From positions 1 through 64,000 of the forward strand of contig CAXOVX010000002.1 in assembly GCA_964213345.1 (NCBI GenBank): a stretch of DNA of 64,000 bases, read 5' to 3'. The stretch's first letter is position 1. Each line of letters opens with the position of its first letter. This document shows positions 1 to 10,100 of the stretch, piece by piece. Below the pieces are notes generated by a model, which was not told where the DNA came from, made no database searches, and saw only the letters and a list, made by a program, of their open reading frames with translations. The position numbers were made by a program, and so were the translations under genes. The stretch comes from CAXOVX01 sp964213345 (lineage in GTDB: Bacteria > Pseudomonadota > Alphaproteobacteria > Rickettsiales > Midichloriaceae).

Positions 1-284
1 TACCTCGCTTATATAACCTTGCGCCATAAGCTGATCTCTGAAAATACTAAATATCTTAGATAGCTTCTCGGTCCCTATCTTTTCCCTTAGCTTACTAAAT
101 ACGCTATAATCTGGAGTCGCATCTCTTAAATCAAATTCACAAAACCACTTTGCTGCGTTGCTATCACTCAAATATCTTTCAAGTTCTTATCGCTCAAATC
201 TTCCATAAATTGCAGAAGCACTTAAATAGCCTATGAACTCCGTAACCCTTGTAATTGCTGGCAACTCAACTGCTGATAACTCAA
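1..284 (-). mobile_element. IS5-like transposase remnant (5' part, runs off window)
   Basis: Read on the minus strand, this matches the N-terminal half of the DDE transposase also present at 32953-34054 and 55027-56128 (it encodes SDSNAAKWFCEFD and later FRDQLMAQGYISEV). The similarity stops abruptly at about 284. The copy is diverged from the other two and has an in-frame stop upstream of the conserved block. Dead fragment; the C-terminal part lies outside the window. Confidence 0.8.
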
Positions 285-416
285 ACAGCCCCATAATACA
301 GAGATAAAGGCTATTGTACCGCTCCCGTTTCCATCACCACAGCTAGGAAGACCGTGCATCTCGGAGCTGTGAAGAAAAAATAATACAGAAAATAAAAACT
401 TTGATCTTGATAACAT
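285..416 (-). pseudogene. Possible 5' end of a secreted-protein gene cut by the IS remnant
   Basis: An ATG at 416 opens a signal-peptide-like stretch (basic MLSRSK, then a hydrophobic run) followed by a Cys/Gly-rich segment. The frame runs straight into the IS5-like remnant at about 284, so any downstream coding sequence is lost. It may be the stub of an interrupted gene or a chance frame. I do not recognise it. Confidence 0.25.
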
Positions 417-554
417 TATACCAGACTAAGAGCACCCTTTGAAAGGGTATCTTCACAACAAAAACAACGCAAAAATATATTGAAATCGCAAAAAATCACT
501 TCGCAGAGTTTATGAATGCTATGTGGCTTCAATCTCAAGCAACTGGCAGTGATT

Positions 555-700
555 GCCACATCAACGCGGTAGCATGACTATCGCTTAAAAAATGGCTTTA
601 CCTCGACAAAAATACAAAAATAGTGCTATGCTAATATACATTTAGGGGCTTATCTATACTCGCAATCACTCCAGATACACTCCTAAAAGGAATACCGAAA
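555..700 (-). repeat. Dispersed repeat family II, copy 1
   Basis: One end carries ATGACTATCGCTT; about 110 bp further is a CTCCAGATACACTCC segment. Related copies occur at about 19960-20100, 36700-36850 and 52035-52320 (a back-to-back pair). Copies keep both ends but diverge inside. No ORF is visible, so it is probably a non-autonomous or remnant mobile sequence. The rest of 417-858 shows nothing recognisable. Confidence 0.5.
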
Positions 701-858
701 TTTTACTTATATAACCGTGGTTTAGTAGGAAAACTCTTCCAAAAAGATTCACAATCACAAAACTTTATTACAAATTAATGAATTAATATATAGCTAAATT
801 TTCATAACTACCCAGTGCCACTCAATGACTTGATGCATGAAGAATGAAATTTGGCACA

Positions 859-1488
859 TCATCCTACACTTTTTATACCAAACATTGTATAATACCTAGA
901 ATTTTTTGCTATCTGAGCTGTTTCTGTAGACAAATACTCTACTAAGACTTTTGCTACGCCTTGTCTGATAAAACCTAAATCAATAGCAGCTTGTTGAGAT
1001 AGATCTATCAAAAAATCGCGGTTACGTGGTCCTTTGTCATTTATCAAAACATATACTGATTTTTTGTTCTTTAAATTCGTTACTTTTACAATGGATGGTA
1101 TAGGTAGTACAGCACTAGCTGCGGTGTAGGCCTGCATGTCATACGGTATTCCACTAGCGGTTATCTTTCCATGCAAAGAATTATTGTAGTATGATGCAAC
1201 CCCAATCACTTTGTGGCCATGGAATGCGTTATAATAGGCAGGATTCGATGTTATTTTGGCTTTTAATCTGCGTAATGTAACTGGATTGCTCCGTACTACG
1301 TAAGAAGATTTTTCAAATTTAGTAGTTTGAAATTTCTCAATTCTTTGATCATTCTCTGTGGCGCTGCTCACACCATCATTTATGAATCCTATTAACAACA
1401 ATGTTGCAGCAAACAGCATGCAAGAGCGAGTATTACATACACACACCACATCTACCCCACCAATCATCAATGGATATAACATACGCAC
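859..1488 (-). CDS. rlpA: RlpA-family septal ring lytic transglycosylase
   Basis: The C-terminal half is a double-psi beta-barrel typical of RlpA: VIGVASYYNNSLHGKITASG, then AYTAASAVLPIPSIVKVTN, then VLINDKGPRNRDFLIDLSQ. The conserved DKGP...IDLS signature and catalytic-type Asp are present. RlpA proteins act in the periplasm on denuded peptidoglycan glycan strands. At the N-terminus a hydrophobic run (MLFAATLLLIGF) near residue 24 looks like a signal peptide. The first codon at 1488 is GTG, and ATGs at 1482, 1467 and 1419 are alternatives; I see no convincing ribosome site, so the start is uncertain. No SPOR domain is present. Monocistronic, flanked by non-coding DNA. Confidence 0.85.
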   Translation of the reverse strand: MRMLYPLMIGGVDVVCVCNTRSCMLFAATLLLIGFINDGVSSATENDQRIEKFQTTKFEKSSYVVRSNPVTLRRLKAKITSNPAYYNAFHGHKVIGVASYYNNSLHGKITASGIPYDMQAYTAASAVLPIPSIVKVTNLKNKKSVYVLINDKGPRNRDFLIDLSQQAAIDLGFIRQGVAKVLVEYLSTETAQIAKNSRYYTMFGIKSVG

Positions 1489-2155
1489 TTGAAAGCACGC
1501 CTAGCGTGCCCAATAAAACTTACAATTGCAACAAACATTGGATGGTAACAAATATGAAAAGGCAACACTGCACGAAAATACAACAAACCCAAAGCCACCT
1601 TTTTATGTGCACTTAACAACACGCAACAACACCTACAAACACGCTTTAATTCCCCTTTTAAATGCTCACACCGCTGCGTTGCAGGATTCAGGCTACTCTC
1701 CTCCGCTCCCACCATCATATCCCCAGCAAATGAGAGCATACGAACACTATCATACTGACAACAACCCCCAGTCACAGCTAGCCCTTCTTTAGCAGTGGTC
1801 ATCAAAAAAAGATCAGACACCCACACAAAACTGCGAGTGGCACCACACGTACGCCACCCCACCCTAGACTTTTTCTCACAAACTCACTGCCAAGAAAGAC
1901 TCAAAAAAACGACCTAATTTGCCTACAGAACGCTACCTGCCGCCACCACAGCCGCACCCATCCTTATGAAGGGGTGGAGTGACCTGCAATTTGGACCCAA
2001 TAGGAAAAACATTCGCACTCATCAATAAAAAACAAAACGTGACAACACCCACAACAACACCTTTTTTTACTTGCATTTTTACCCTCCCATTAATACTAAC
2101 ACCGACCCTCCTCCCTACACTAATGCTACTCTCTAACCTGTACCCATGTCAACAC
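1489..2155. other. Non-coding stretch with strong C-over-G bias
   Basis: About 670 bp without a credible gene. The plus strand is rich in A and C and nearly lacks G over long runs. A degraded copy of the ~130-bp repeat lies within it at about 1643-1720. Short frames here overlap that repeat and look spurious. Confidence 0.6.
1643..1720 (-). repeat. Degraded copy of the ~130-bp MITE-like repeat
   Basis: Contains TTAATTCCCCTTTTAAATG followed by GCTGCGTTGCAGGATTCAGG. This corresponds to the right end and core of the repeat as seen in reverse at 60662-60790. The distal end is lost. Confidence 0.55.
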
Positions 2156-2950
2156 CTAATATTGCGCATCAACTTCAAGTGCTTGTCGGGACCTATTGGC
2201 TAATGCTACGGTGAGCTCTTTGGCTTTTTCCGGCATCATTTCTCCTATAATAGCGGATAGCTTGCCCTCTTTCATACTTTCTGCCACCTCAACCAACACA
2301 TTAATCTGAAGCTTATCAAATACTTTTGCAGCTTCTTTTGATTTCATATTCTCGTATATTTTTACCAAACGCCCCACTTTGTTTTCTTCCTTACTGTCGT
2401 ATTTTTTCATTAAGTCTGCCAACTTATTTTGCAACTTTTCAAGATACGTTATTTTATCTTGTATTTCTTGTTTTACAGCGCCTAAAGCGCTTTCTTTTAC
2501 AGATAATTTTTCTGCTAAATCCTCTAGTTCAAGATGCCTTTTTCGCAAGCTTTGCAATATGTTAATCTCACTTGAGCTTAATTCTGCAAAAGCTGCTTGA
2601 GAATCATTGAGTAACGTGCTGGTGGAGGTGCCACTAGCAATTTTTTCTTGTGACTTGGAGTTGCTGTCTGATTTGTTTGGAATAGACTGTGCAACTTTGT
2701 CGTCTTCGTTTTTTGATACACCTTGTTTCGTATTGTTTGTACTCGTAACGTCCACACTTCCCGTAACGGAACTCTTTTGTTGTTGATTCTGGCTTTGTGC
2801 AACATCAGGCTTATCTGTCGGATTTTCTGCGCGCAAATCCAGCACCTTTAACACATCTCCGATGCTATCTTCACCATCTAGAACATCCATGAGCTTAGAA
2901 AACCCTAAAATCAACATGAAGATTATAAGATATGGTAATAAACGTAACAT
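2156..2950 (-). CDS. motE: MotE-like flagellar protein (MotC-chaperone family)
   Basis: 264 aa. An N-terminal membrane anchor (residues about 4-20) is followed by a Ser/Asn/Gln-rich linker (about 40-120), a predicted coiled coil (about 128-190) and a C-terminal segment resembling the MgtE-N/FliG-like domain (KIYENMKSKEAAKVFDKL to MMPEKAKELTVAL). This architecture matches the alphaproteobacterial MotE group, which assists assembly of the flagellar motor in the periplasm. It is the last gene of a minus-strand run fliL-fliM-DUF6468-motE, the order usual in Alphaproteobacteria. ATG start at 2950. The domain assignment is from pattern recognition; the context makes a flagellar role likely. Confidence 0.75.
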   Translation of the reverse strand: MLRLLPYLIIFMLILGFSKLMDVLDGEDSIGDVLKVLDLRAENPTDKPDVAQSQNQQQKSSVTGSVDVTSTNNTKQGVSKNEDDKVAQSIPNKSDSNSKSQEKIASGTSTSTLLNDSQAAFAELSSSEINILQSLRKRHLELEDLAEKLSVKESALGAVKQEIQDKITYLEKLQNKLADLMKKYDSKEENKVGRLVKIYENMKSKEAAKVFDKLQINVLVEVAESMKEGKLSAIIGEMMPEKAKELTVALANRSRQALEVDAQY

Positions 2951-3008
2951 TGATATCCCTTACTTCGTACATCATTAATAAATAGTTATAGAATATTTTA
3001 TAACTGAA

Positions 3009-3449
3009 TTACCTTTTTGCTCCTTTCTTTTTACTAATAGCTTCTTCGCCTTTTTTGCTGATAGTTTTTTTTCTTTTTTCAGATAATACGTTCTCTAATG
3101 ATGCGCTACCAATTTTTATAGATTGTTCAAGTTTTTTCGAAGAATCTATAAGATTTTCTAAACGATCTGCTATCCTAGACGCTGCGTCTGTCATAAAAGA
3201 TAAATCGCTAGTTAAGCCCTCCGCTTTGCTAATGTAAGTTTTCAATTCTCCTGATGCGATAGAAGAAGTCTCTTTGAGCGCAGAGATACTCTTGTGTGTA
3301 CTAATCACTGCAGTGTCAAAAGTGCGTACTAAGTCTACCAATTCCTTTCTACTATCTTTTAGGTCAGAAATTTTTTTGTTCAAGCGCAGACAGAAGGATA
3401 TTGTAAAACTTAGCAAAACTATAACTACTATATCTAACAATGCGCCCAT
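3009..3449 (-). CDS. DUF6468 protein of the flagellar cluster
   Basis: 146 aa. One N-terminal transmembrane helix (residues about 4-22), then LRLNKKISDLKDSRKELVDL and a long helical or coiled region, then a Lys-rich tail. This matches the small DUF6468 proteins found between fliM and motE in alphaproteobacterial flagellar operons. The molecular function is not established in that family. It starts with ATG 30 bp after fliM and ends 58 bp before motE, consistent with one transcript. Confidence 0.75.
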   Translation of the reverse strand: MGALLDIVVIVLLSFTISFCLRLNKKISDLKDSRKELVDLVRTFDTAVISTHKSISALKETSSIASGELKTYISKAEGLTSDLSFMTDAASRIADRLENLIDSSKKLEQSIKIGSASLENVLSEKRKKTISKKGEEAISKKKGAKR

Positions 3450-3479
3450 ATCAGCCTAATATTTTATCGAATTCAATGA

Positions 3480-4391
3480 TCAAATTTGTTCTGTGAGTTG
3501 TACTGCAAGATTATCTCCTATTTTTCCCAACTTGCCCTTGCTAATCAAAGTCCCATTTATCTTGACGTTAACTTCTTCGTGCATCAGTTTATCTATGATT
3601 ATAGTCTGCCCTACGCTAAGTTTTGCGAATTCACCAATAGTAGAAGCAGTGTGATTGATTTCCACTTGTACATTTAGTGCCATGCTGGCTATCAAATTTT
3701 TGAAGTACTGATGCCACTCTGGGTTTGATTTTAAACTGCTATTGGCGAAAGGTTTGGACAGTAAGCTCTTTATAGGTTGTAGTGCAATATAAGGTAGCGC
3801 CAAGTCTATGCTACTGCTTCGCTGTTCTCCAATACTACACCGTATTCTCAGCAATACACCTAACTCTTCTCCCGAAATCAATAAAGCATATTTAGGGTTG
3901 TTTTCGATCTTTTCTATAATAAATCTAACACTTGTTATATCGCTAAATGCAGTACTCAAATTGTTCAGCATTCCTTCCACGATACCAGTAACAACTGCTT
4001 TTTCTATATTAGTAAACACCCTATCTTCAACTCTTAAAGAAGGGGCTAAGCTTGTACCACCAAATACTGACTCTAATAAATAATATACTAATTCACTATT
4101 AATAAAGAACGCCGCACTGGAGCTCCATTCTACAGCTTTAAATGTAATCGCCATCACAGATGTTGCGAGAGAGCCTATATATTCCGAAAGCTTTAATGGC
4201 AGTATTGCGTCTACATCGAGCTCTAGCTTTTCTGTCACAGATACCCGCAAAGAACGCGCACTTAGGTAAACAAATTTAGTAAGTATTGTATTCAGCATCG
4301 GTAATTTTATGGATTTCGCCGCATCATTATTGAGCAATGTTGCCATCCCCTTATCTTTATTAGGCTTCGCTCTCATTGGAATTTCACGCAT
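3480..4391 (-). CDS. fliM: Flagellar motor switch protein FliM
   Basis: 303 aa. FliM forms the C-ring with FliG and FliN and sets rotation direction. The FliM middle domain is visible (LSEYIGSLATSVMAITFKA, then YLLESVFGG) and the C-terminal SpoA-like part follows (LNVQVEINHTASTIGEFAKL...GQTIIIDKL...VNVKINGTLISKGKLGKIGDNLAV). The usual N-terminal CheY-P binding peptide (LSQxEIDALL type) is not seen; the protein begins with about 30 unrelated residues. This agrees with a shorter length than the 330-370 aa typical of the family. ATG at 4391, with an alternative ATG five codons in. 23 bp downstream of fliL. Confidence 0.9.
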   Translation of the reverse strand: MREIPMRAKPNKDKGMATLLNNDAAKSIKLPMLNTILTKFVYLSARSLRVSVTEKLELDVDAILPLKLSEYIGSLATSVMAITFKAVEWSSSAAFFINSELVYYLLESVFGGTSLAPSLRVEDRVFTNIEKAVVTGIVEGMLNNLSTAFSDITSVRFIIEKIENNPKYALLISGEELGVLLRIRCSIGEQRSSSIDLALPYIALQPIKSLLSKPFANSSLKSNPEWHQYFKNLIASMALNVQVEINHTASTIGEFAKLSVGQTIIIDKLMHEEVNVKINGTLISKGKLGKIGDNLAVQLTEQI

Positions 4392-4414
4392 ACTATCAAT
4401 TTTTAAAACTCTTT

Positions 4415-4975
4415 TTATTGAATTAAAACATCTCTAAATAACACATCCTCTATTTTTGCTGGGTAGACTATAGCATTAATTCTGGTAACCAATTCGGCTC
4501 TTAATTTGTACAGGCCGAAAGATCCATGCAGATCTATCGGTCTCAATTCACGTAAATAAATTTGTATTACATCTATTATTTTAGGAGTCCACCGATCTAT
4601 TGCACGTAAATTGTCTACTCCACGTAATTGTAACGAGATTTTTATTTTTAAAAAAGATGACCCTTTGTCCATAGTGTCTAGATTAACTATAAGCTCATTA
4701 AGATCATGAAAAACTAACTCATTTTTTTTCAACTCTTCTTGTTTTGCTAATTCTTGAGCAATTTTTTTATGCTCTCTATAGTACAATATACCTCCTCCCA
4801 TCAGCATTATCGCTACTGCTAAAATGATGAGTTGTAAGGTGCGAGATGCTAGCAATCTTCTTATACCACGTTCCTTTTCGCCACTTTCAACGTTAACACC
4901 ATTATTATGCTTATAAACAGGAGAACCACTATCTGCATCTTTGTTAGCAGATAGATTTAAATTTGTAGATTTCAT
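4415..4975 (-). CDS. fliL: Flagellar basal body-associated protein FliL
   Basis: 186 aa. A cytoplasmic N-terminus of about 45 residues, one transmembrane helix (about 46-66, LQLIILAVAIMLMGGGILYY) and a periplasmic FliL domain (LNELIVNLDTMDKGSSFLKI onward, ending ARINAIVYPAKIEDVLFRDVLIQ). FliL associates with the stator and supports motor torque. First gene of the fliL-fliM-DUF6468-motE run. ATG start at 4975; about 190 bp of non-coding DNA upstream probably holds the promoter. Confidence 0.88.
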   Translation of the reverse strand: MKSTNLNLSANKDADSGSPVYKHNNGVNVESGEKERGIRRLLASRTLQLIILAVAIMLMGGGILYYREHKKIAQELAKQEELKKNELVFHDLNELIVNLDTMDKGSSFLKIKISLQLRGVDNLRAIDRWTPKIIDVIQIYLRELRPIDLHGSFGLYKLRAELVTRINAIVYPAKIEDVLFRDVLIQ

Positions 4976-5163
4976 AAGCCACTATTCGTTAACATTTAAA
5001 CATTTACTAAAAATCGCCCACTAGCTATCACTAAAAAACAACTCACGCAGAATTGATATCAAGCTTCATAAAACAGGCTATTCATTTTGTGAAACAACCT
5101 GCTCCATTCTACATATACTTTTTTATAAATCAAAATAAACATTCATAAGTAGTGCTCTAGGTA

Positions 5164-5700
5164 CTACGACCTGTTCTTTTGCAGAACCAAAATCTGGCAT
5201 GTAGAAAACGCTATAGTTATCACCGGCATCGCAAAAACCTTAAATCTTATCCAGGCAGCTTCCGTAAAACAGCGCCACACTAGCTCGTTAGTTATTGCAG
5301 CCACCAGAAAAAATATAAACCACTGAAACGTCATCTTACTCCACATTTCCTCACTAGCTTTTATAGTATGCTGAAACATTCGTTTTAGTATAGGCTGTTT
5401 TATAGTTAGAGACCATCCAGTAATTATTGTGAAGCATATATATACAATTGTGGGTTTTATCTTTATGAACATTGGATTACCAGTAGCAACGCTTAATATA
5501 CCGAAAAAACAAAGAAAAGCTGTAGAGATCAAAAAATGTCTTGACATTTTTTGTTTTGTCACCACTTTCCCAGCTATCACCGCAAGACTCACAATTACCA
5601 AAGCCATCGTTGCCTTTAGTATGTCATCTGTCAGCTTGTATGTCATGAAAAACAACAGCAGCGAGGCGAATTCAGATAGAACACTCAAAGGTTTTTTCAT
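5164..5700 (-). CDS. yciB: YciB-family inner-membrane septation protein
   Basis: About 178 aa from the ATG at 5700 (MKKPLSVLSEFASLLLFFMTYK), the usual YciB beginning; an upstream in-frame start would add only eight atypical residues. Five or so hydrophobic segments are visible, with the family hallmarks NPMFIKIKPTIVY and the C-terminal TNELVWRCFTEAAWIRFKVF. YciB (IspA, intracellular septation protein A) is an integral membrane protein linked to envelope integrity and division. Monocistronic between fliL and rpsD. Confidence 0.88.
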   Translation of the reverse strand: MKKPLSVLSEFASLLLFFMTYKLTDDILKATMALVIVSLAVIAGKVVTKQKMSRHFLISTAFLCFFGILSVATGNPMFIKIKPTIVYICFTIITGWSLTIKQPILKRMFQHTIKASEEMWSKMTFQWFIFFLVAAITNELVWRCFTEAAWIRFKVFAMPVITIAFSTCQILVLQKNRS

Positions 5701-5775
5701 ACACCCCCATCCACACACAACCAAGCACGAGCCAAAAAAACAGCTATAGAGAAATCCATCTAAAACTCGCTTCCT

Positions 5776-6393
5776 CTACCTAGAATAAAACTCAACTACC
5801 AAATGGGGTTCCATGGTTGCTGGATATGGCACCTCGATTAATTGCGGTACTCTCAAATAAACGGCACATACTTTTTCCTTTTCTAGCTCGACGTAACCGG
5901 GTACAGAGCGTTCATTTGAGCTCATGGCACCCTGCACAAGAGCCAGCTGTTTCGAAGAGTCTACAACCGCCACTACATCTCCTACTTTAAGTGTATAACT
6001 AGGTATATTGACTACTCTGCCATTCACCGCTACATGCTTATGGTTCACGAACTGCCTAGCCGCAAAAATTGTTGGAACAAGCGTTGCTCTATACACAAAA
6101 GCATCTAGCCTAGATTCAAGCAGCCCAATCAAATTTTCACCAGTATCGCCCTTACGACGGACCGCCTCCTTATATATGCGCCTAAATTGTTTTTCGGTGA
6201 TATCTCCGTAGTACTTCTTCACACGCTGTTTAGCCTGAAGCTGCACACCATAATCTGTTAATTTTCTATACCCTGTAGTGCCATGCATACCTGGGGGATA
6301 ATTCCTAGATCCAAACGGATCCTTTGCCCGTCCCCAAAGATTTATACCTAATCTTCTAGATGTTCTGTACTTTCTGTTCTGTCTTTTTGACAC
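5776..6393 (-). CDS. rpsD: 30S ribosomal protein S4
   Basis: 205 aa from a GTG at 6393 (MSKRQNRKYRTSRRLGINLW). This start gives the standard S4 length and has AAAAAGG a few bases upstream, so I prefer it to the in-frame TTG at 6423. The S4 domain is clear: GLLESRLDAFVYRATLVPTI, then AARQFVNHKHVAVNGRVVNI. S4 is a primary 16S rRNA binder that nucleates the 30S body. Downstream is yciB, 75 bp away. Confidence 0.97.
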   Translation of the reverse strand: MSKRQNRKYRTSRRLGINLWGRAKDPFGSRNYPPGMHGTTGYRKLTDYGVQLQAKQRVKKYYGDITEKQFRRIYKEAVRRKGDTGENLIGLLESRLDAFVYRATLVPTIFAARQFVNHKHVAVNGRVVNIPSYTLKVGDVVAVVDSSKQLALVQGAMSSNERSVPGYVELEKEKVCAVYLRVPQLIEVPYPATMEPHLVVEFYSR

Positions 6394-6546
6394 AATAGCC
6401 TTTTTAAAAAAAATTTCTATCAACTAAATTGGGGCATAAAATAAACCCTGTAAGCTCTACCGATGATATACCCCCGCGCCACATTGTCAACACAAGACCG
6501 CTGACAAAAAAAATTTTGCAAAGATAACTTCAGGATGACCACATGC

Positions 6547-6592
6547 TAAAAAAAAGACCCACCCACTGCAATCAAAGCCATAGACAGGTCTT
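6547..6592 (-). terminator. Probable Rho-independent terminator
   Basis: On the minus strand, AAGACC and GGTCTT arms enclose about 27 nt and are followed by a run of eight or nine T. It lies just after the stop of the small secreted protein gene at 6614-6823. The loop is long, so the call is moderate. Confidence 0.5.
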
Positions 6593-6613
6593 ATTCTAGA
6601 CAAATCAAAAATC

Positions 6614-6823
6614 TTAGTGCTTTTCTTCGATTTTTTTAACTTCTTTTGCAACTTCCTTCTTGACGTTACCGTCCTTTGGAAGAATTTTACTAGCATCATC
6701 GGTAGCAGCAACTTTTTCTACTGACTTTGCATTATCAGCGGCAGGTGTTTCCGCAGAAGCAAAAGCGGATACTGACACGACGAACGCAGCAGCTAACAAA
6801 GAAGAGAATAATTTCTTGCTCAT
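6614..6823 (-). CDS. Small secreted or periplasmic protein (69 aa)
   Basis: From the ATG at 6823, preceded by AAAGGA at good spacing, the product starts with a textbook signal peptide (MSKKLFSSLLAAAFVVSVSA, cleavage near FASA-ET). The remaining ~45 residues are charged, ending KEVAKEVKKIEEKH, and probably helical. No cysteine and no lipobox. I do not recognise a family. Good ribosome site, signal peptide and terminator together argue that the gene is real and possibly well expressed. Confidence 0.7.
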   Translation of the reverse strand: MSKKLFSSLLAAAFVVSVSAFASAETPAADNAKSVEKVAATDDASKILPKDGNVKKEVAKEVKKIEEKH

Positions 6824-7140
6824 TTTTTTTCCTTTAAATATGTTTCTAGTTAAGTCATAAACAAAAAGCAGTAGGCTCACGCCCCTGATGGTACACTATA
6901 TACCACATATATTTCTTTAGACCAGCTTTTTTTTACTAATTTTCTACCTATTTGTAGCGTCATCAATATATTCTAATAAATTATCGTAGGCTTGAGTTGC
7001 TATCGTGTGACCAATAATTAGTACACACGCATAAATTAACGTTTATGAGAAAACACTATTTACGATTTTTGTGTTGAGATTCATGAGCTTTATTAATATA
7101 ATACCCAATAATTATAGTCCAAATTTTTGATGATTTATAT

Positions 7141-10100
7141 ATGACAGCAGATATTTATATCCCGTCGATAACTATTGATGGGAAGTCTTATGATTTTAAA
7201 GACCAAAATAGGATAATAGAGGCTCAGACTAAGCGAAAATCTGACGAAATAAAGGCAGTGGACACAGAAGTGGGCGCTATTGCACAAAAAGTACAGGCAT
7301 GGAGTAAAGTATCGGGGCTGGTACAAGCACTTGGCCCTGTAATGGATAAGCTTGATACAGATAAGGTGAGTACTAGTATTCTTAGTAATAAAATTATTAG
7401 TTGTACTACACAAAATTGCGCAACTTATCTAAGTGTGGGTAATGATAGTCAGAGCGCCTGTCAATTACAAAGCGGAGAAGCCAAAGTAATTATTTACACT
7501 ACCGCAGCAGCGGGGCAGCGTGTTAGTAAAGATGACCTTTTTGATACTAAAACCACAAGTGTTGTTGCAGATACGGGCAAGCCATTTGAGCCTGGCACCT
7601 TAAAAATCAAAATCAAGGATAACTTTAAACGCACATATCAAGCATTTGACAGCAAAACCACGTCTGTTGTCACCCAAAATGGGGGGAATGGCCAATTTAT
7701 GGCTGGGAGCTTCAATATTAATGGTCAATCTGTACAGCTGGTAGTAGCAGATACATTGCAGAATATAGTAGATAAAATCAATAATGCAGAAGCCGGTGTC
7801 ATTGCTACTATAGGTCAGGATACTAGCAGTAAGTATGTATTATGTTTGCATTCTACTCAAATAGGGGCTGAGTTTGACCCAATAATAGAAGATTCAGGCG
7901 GAATATTGTTAGGATTAACCAAAAAAAGTACGTCACTGTACTCCGTCTATAACTCTTCTCCTGTAACTACTGCTGGTGAGAATTTTTCTTTTAAATCTGG
8001 GAGTTTTTCAATCAATACAATTACAATAACGCTAGCAATTGATGACACTCTAGATACAATAGCTCAGAGAATAAATACTGCTGTAAGTACAAATATTGCG
8101 ACTGTTTTAGACGCTAATACGCTAGTTATAACACGTAGCTATAATGGTACTACATATAATATGCAAGATAATGACGGTGTGTTAGCTCCCGCAGTACGTA
8201 CTAGGAACGCGTCATATTTTACCGCTAGTTATGAAGATGTAGGTTTGACAGATTTTGGAGATGCTGCATATAAGCCATACGTAGAAATTACTCTCGCAAA
8301 TGGCAACAGTCTAACTAGTATTAAAGATGCCATTAATAATTACAAGAATCAAATAGGTGCAGAGGCTGTAATCCAGGAAGATGGAGGGATGTATGATCTC
8401 AAACTTCTTAACCTAAAAACAGGTACTGCAAATGATTTAGCTTTTTTTAATCCTATAGATTCTGTTGTAACAAAGTTTTTAAGCAATTTTAGGATGTGCA
8501 AAGCAGCAAGTGATGCCGTAGTGTCAATAGAAAATGCTGTTGCTCCTCGAAGGTATACCACAAATACGGTATCAAATTTAATAGATGGTACAAGAATATA
8601 CCTAAAACAAAAACCTACTACAATAGGAGAGACTTTTTCAATCGCTATACAAGACGATGTAGAGAGTATAATATATGTCGTAAAGGAATTGCAGGATACC
8701 TACAACAGCATAAAAACCTTTGCAAGTAGTATGCGACAAGTAGATGACCGACATAAACCACTTGATACGTCCGTATTAATAGATAGTCCAGAGCTACCTA
8801 GAGCAGTTACAGAGTTAGATTCTATTATAATGCGACTTAGTGCTGCAAATATAGGTATAGATTTTCCGTATTACACTGATGCTGGTGATGCAATGACCCT
8901 GAATGTTGCAACGCTAACTGAGGCATTAAATACAAACTTGAAAACAGTGCGAGAAGCATTTAACGGCATTTTTCAAAGTAGCTCTACAAGCATCATACGA
9001 TCACTTTCTAGTACGAATTTTGCGGCCTATATAAATAACGTTTCTAGAACAATTGATTCTTTTTTGGTTGGTGTTAATACTAGCAATCTTGCAGTGCGTT
9101 CTACAAGCAGCATTAATTTTGACAGCAATACTACGGCAGTAGTGAAGTCCGGGACTGAGTATGTTGCTCTCTCTGAATATGAGAAAAATTTCTTCTTACA
9201 GGAAGGAACATTTTACGTAAATAACAGGGCTATAACTCTAAGCATCGGGGATAGTTTGACAACTGTATGCAGTAGAATTAATGGTGTTAGTGCAGATTCT
9301 CGAATTAATTGTGTGATAGATGAACAAGATAATTCTGATACTAGTAAAAGCTTTTTCTTGCGCTTTGTGCAATACAATGGTGCTGAGCCAAGTAGTACTG
9401 ATAATGATCAATTTAATAATATTGAAATACGTGATCCAGATAACGTGCTAAGCAATGCGTTTTGTGGGTACGTACAAACTAAGAGTTTAACGAATACTGA
9501 AATAGGCGATTTATGGAACGCTGTAGAAGTAGGAAGGACATTCTCTCTGAATGGAGTCGAAATATCGTTTTTAGTAAAGCCGACAAGTATAGCAGATTTT
9601 ATCAATACAGTTTACTCATACAAAGATCAAGCTGGTGTGGAAATCAGCTATTATGAGGATATACCATCAAATTCAAGTCGTATTCTTTTTAAACCTACAA
9701 AATCTAATTCAGTAGTGATCGAAGATTTACAAAATATATTTCAAAATTTCTTAAGATCTGCTAATACACAAACAAGTAAAATGTTTTATGACACAACTCA
9801 GGTTGTATCGATTACAGCAAAAATTGGTAATGATGACCACATCCTCCACACGAGCTTCAAATTTACCGACTTTAATGATTTTAACAAAGGCGGGGTGATT
9901 GCTATTGCAAATCTTGACAAAGGTAGTTCGAATAATGAAGAATTACAAATTTATAATTTCAGCCTCAAGTGTCAAAATTGGGAATCAGTAGTAGGAGCAG
10001 ATGTTGTATGGACACCTAGTGTTGCCAAAGAGCTCAGAGAATTTGTGAGAAAAGAAGCAGGAGGAAGCGAGTTTGCTTATAACGAAGTGGGAGAAATAGT

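Noticed and set aside
1467..1862. 131-codon minus-strand frame
   Set aside because: Overlaps rlpA's start and a degraded copy of the ~130-bp repeat; composition follows the repeat, not a protein.
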